Shown: one piece after another, positions 62,928 through 64,000 of the stretch
How positions within the stretch are numbered: position 1 is the stretch's first letter
Layout: each line of letters starts with the position of its first letter
Source of the DNA: Lewinellaceae bacterium
GTDB taxonomy: Bacteria; Bacteroidota; Bacteroidia; Chitinophagales; Saprospiraceae
NCBI GenBank assembly: GCA_016713985.1
Contig: JADJOD010000007.1
Location: 124,001 to 188,000, forward strand
Reading direction: 5' to 3'
Length of the DNA: 64,000 bases
Translations under genes and position numbers: made by a program
Notes under the pieces: generated by a model
Told to the model about the DNA's origin: nothing
Seen by the model: only the letters and a program-made list of their open reading frames with translations
Databases searched by the model: none

Positions 62928-64000
62928 TTAATACTTCGGGTCAACCGTATTATTGACATCGCCGGTTTTGGCAGCTGTAAAATCCGCCCCGGAATAATCC
63001 CCCTGAAGGTTCGAAATAACAATACTTTCCGGCGGCAGAGGGGTCATAAACGGGTTGGAGGGGTTGGAAAAGGCCGTAATTGCCGGAAAAAACCGCCAGG
63101 AAGTATTATTGGGAAATGCATTATTGATGCCCAGTATGACTTTACGTATCTCTACAATGTCGAATGTGGTGACGGAAGTGCTTTTGTTGTCATTGCTGGC
63201 AATGATTTTGCATGTCGAATCAAACAGTTCCGAAGCCAGAATGTGTTTGGAAATCAGCACCAGGTCGAATGTACTCACCCCGTTGAGGTCGTTGCTGTCG
63301 CGTTCGGGCGTGATGGTATAATTCCCTCCAACGGGTATGTTGGCAAACGAATAGTTACCCAACGTATCGGTGTAGACGGTTGCCGAAGCGCTTCCGGTGA
63401 TCTTCACCTTCAGGTTTTGCATGGCGACGCCGTTATGGGTTTTGATATTTCCACTTATGGCGTATACCTGCGGTACCGGTTGCGGGTAGCCGCTCAGGGA
63501 AACCGGGTTTTCGTTATTCGGGTCGAGCCAGTCGCGCAGGCGGGCGCCGGAATCACTGCCCTGGTTCCAGGACAGGTCATATCGGCCAAAATAAGCGGAG
63601 TAAATGATACACTGGTTACCCGTATCAATCGCTCCTCCGTGCAACTGTCCGACAATCAGTTTGTTGGGGTTGAACAGGGGGCTTCCCGATGAGCCGGGTT
63701 GAAAAATTCCAATATCCGGGGTTACTTTCCAGTGGCTGTTCGCCGGACTGATGCCAAATACACCTCCCCAGTTAAGTGTTGTTGTTTGGATAACCGACGC
63801 ACCTGAATCAACAGATATTTTTTTGATATCGCCAATCGGATGATGAATAAAGGTGGTAAATGCCGGGGGGGTGATTTCACGGGTCCAGCCGTTAAAATAC
63901 AATCCGTAATTATTGGGTAAAGGATTGATTTTCAATAGCATAAAATCAGTTTCGGCGCGATAGGAAATACGTTCGCAGCCGAGGATTGATTTGGAAGCGG
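62928..64000 (-). CDS. Trypsin-like serine protease with dockerin-like repeats (5' end outside window)
   Basis: Runs off the right edge; the first visible codons read CERISYRAETDFMLLKI, which supplies the active-site aspartate of the ETDFMLLKI motif. The serine nucleophile is in QPGSSGSPLF. The domain resembles that of the protease at 18022, including the HP(I/K)GDIKKIS segment. After about 330 nt comes a carboxypeptidase-regulatory-like domain (GNIKTHNGVAMQNLKVKI... GNYSFANIPVGGNYT), then two dockerin-like repeats (DLNGVSTFDLVLISKHIL, STSVTTFDIVEIRKVILG). It stops at 62928 with VNNTVDPKY and shows no type IX sorting domain, which may reflect a premature stop. Confidence 0.82.
   Translation of the reverse strand, partial: ASKSILGCERISYRAETDFMLLKINPLPNNYGLYFNGWTREITPPAFTTFIHHPIGDIKKISVDSGASVIQTTTLNWGGVFGISPANSHWKVTPDIGIFQPGSSGSPLFNPNKLIVGQLHGGAIDTGNQCIIYSAYFGRYDLSWNQGSDSGARLRDWLDPNNENPVSLSGYPQPVPQVYAISGNIKTHNGVAMQNLKVKITGSASATVYTDTLGNYSFANIPVGGNYTITPERDSNDLNGVSTFDLVLISKHILASELFDSTCKIIASNDNKSTSVTTFDIVEIRKVILGINNAFPNNTSWRFFPAITAFSNPSNPFMTPLPPESIVISNLQGDYSGADFTAAKTGDVNNTVDPKY

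Overview
The window reads as chromosomal DNA of a Bacteroidota bacterium, most likely a Saprospiraceae/Chitinophagales-type environmental lineage. The evidence is several secreted proteins with type IX secretion C-terminal sorting domains (types A and B), a choice-of-anchor B protein, an OmpA protein with calcium-binding thrombospondin-3 repeats, DUF4296, DUF6794, SxtJ/DUF5989, a BlaI/M56 pair, and at least fourteen Bacteroidetes-type -7 promoter boxes (TAnnTTTG). The family-level placement is inference.

Layout. 0-6 kb: a multiheme cytochrome c running off the left edge, two proteins of unknown function separated by an inverted-repeat element, and a 1040-residue secreted type IX cargo. 6-12 kb: a WGR-DUF4240 protein with a lipoprotein of glycosidase-type repeats, a DbpA-like RNA helicase, and a BlaI repressor with an M56 sensor protease carrying about ten 29-residue repeats. 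12-16 kb: a carbamoyltransferase/DUF5989/SxtJ/SGNH operon. 16-20 kb: a 35-bp perfect palindrome, an antitoxin-like remnant, a fibre-like surface protein and a trypsin-like protease. 20.7-24.1 kb: a badly broken two-gene operon (EAD11-like domain plus membrane segments, then a secreted carboxypeptidase-regulatory/TPR protein), the best candidate for an unusual system. 24-36 kb: an exonuclease/GIY-YIG fusion, NamZ-type muramidase, YraN, a choice-of-anchor B protein, dapB, ftsE, sucC, a type B T9SS cargo and a 21-bp tandem array. 36-50 kb: mostly housekeeping (SixA, SWIM protein, rlmH, rhomboid, trxA, nnrE-nnrD, CaiB, mrp, LysM protein, holA, topA). 50-64 kb: asparaginase, penicillin acylase, OmpA, a large SF1 helicase, SRP RNA, fructose-6-phosphate aldolase, a LEA-like helical protein, pepT, and a second trypsin-like protease running off the right edge.

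Quality. At least seventeen single- or double-base frame breaks split otherwise well-preserved genes, most of them a base lost in a short homopolymer or GC run, including essential genes such as topA. The plain reading is uncorrected indel error in a long-read or metagenome assembly, so I annotate these as single genes with the break position. The 20.7-23.0 kb TPR gene has far more breaks than its surroundings and may be genuinely decaying. I found no tRNA, rRNA, CRISPR array, integrase or transposase gene.
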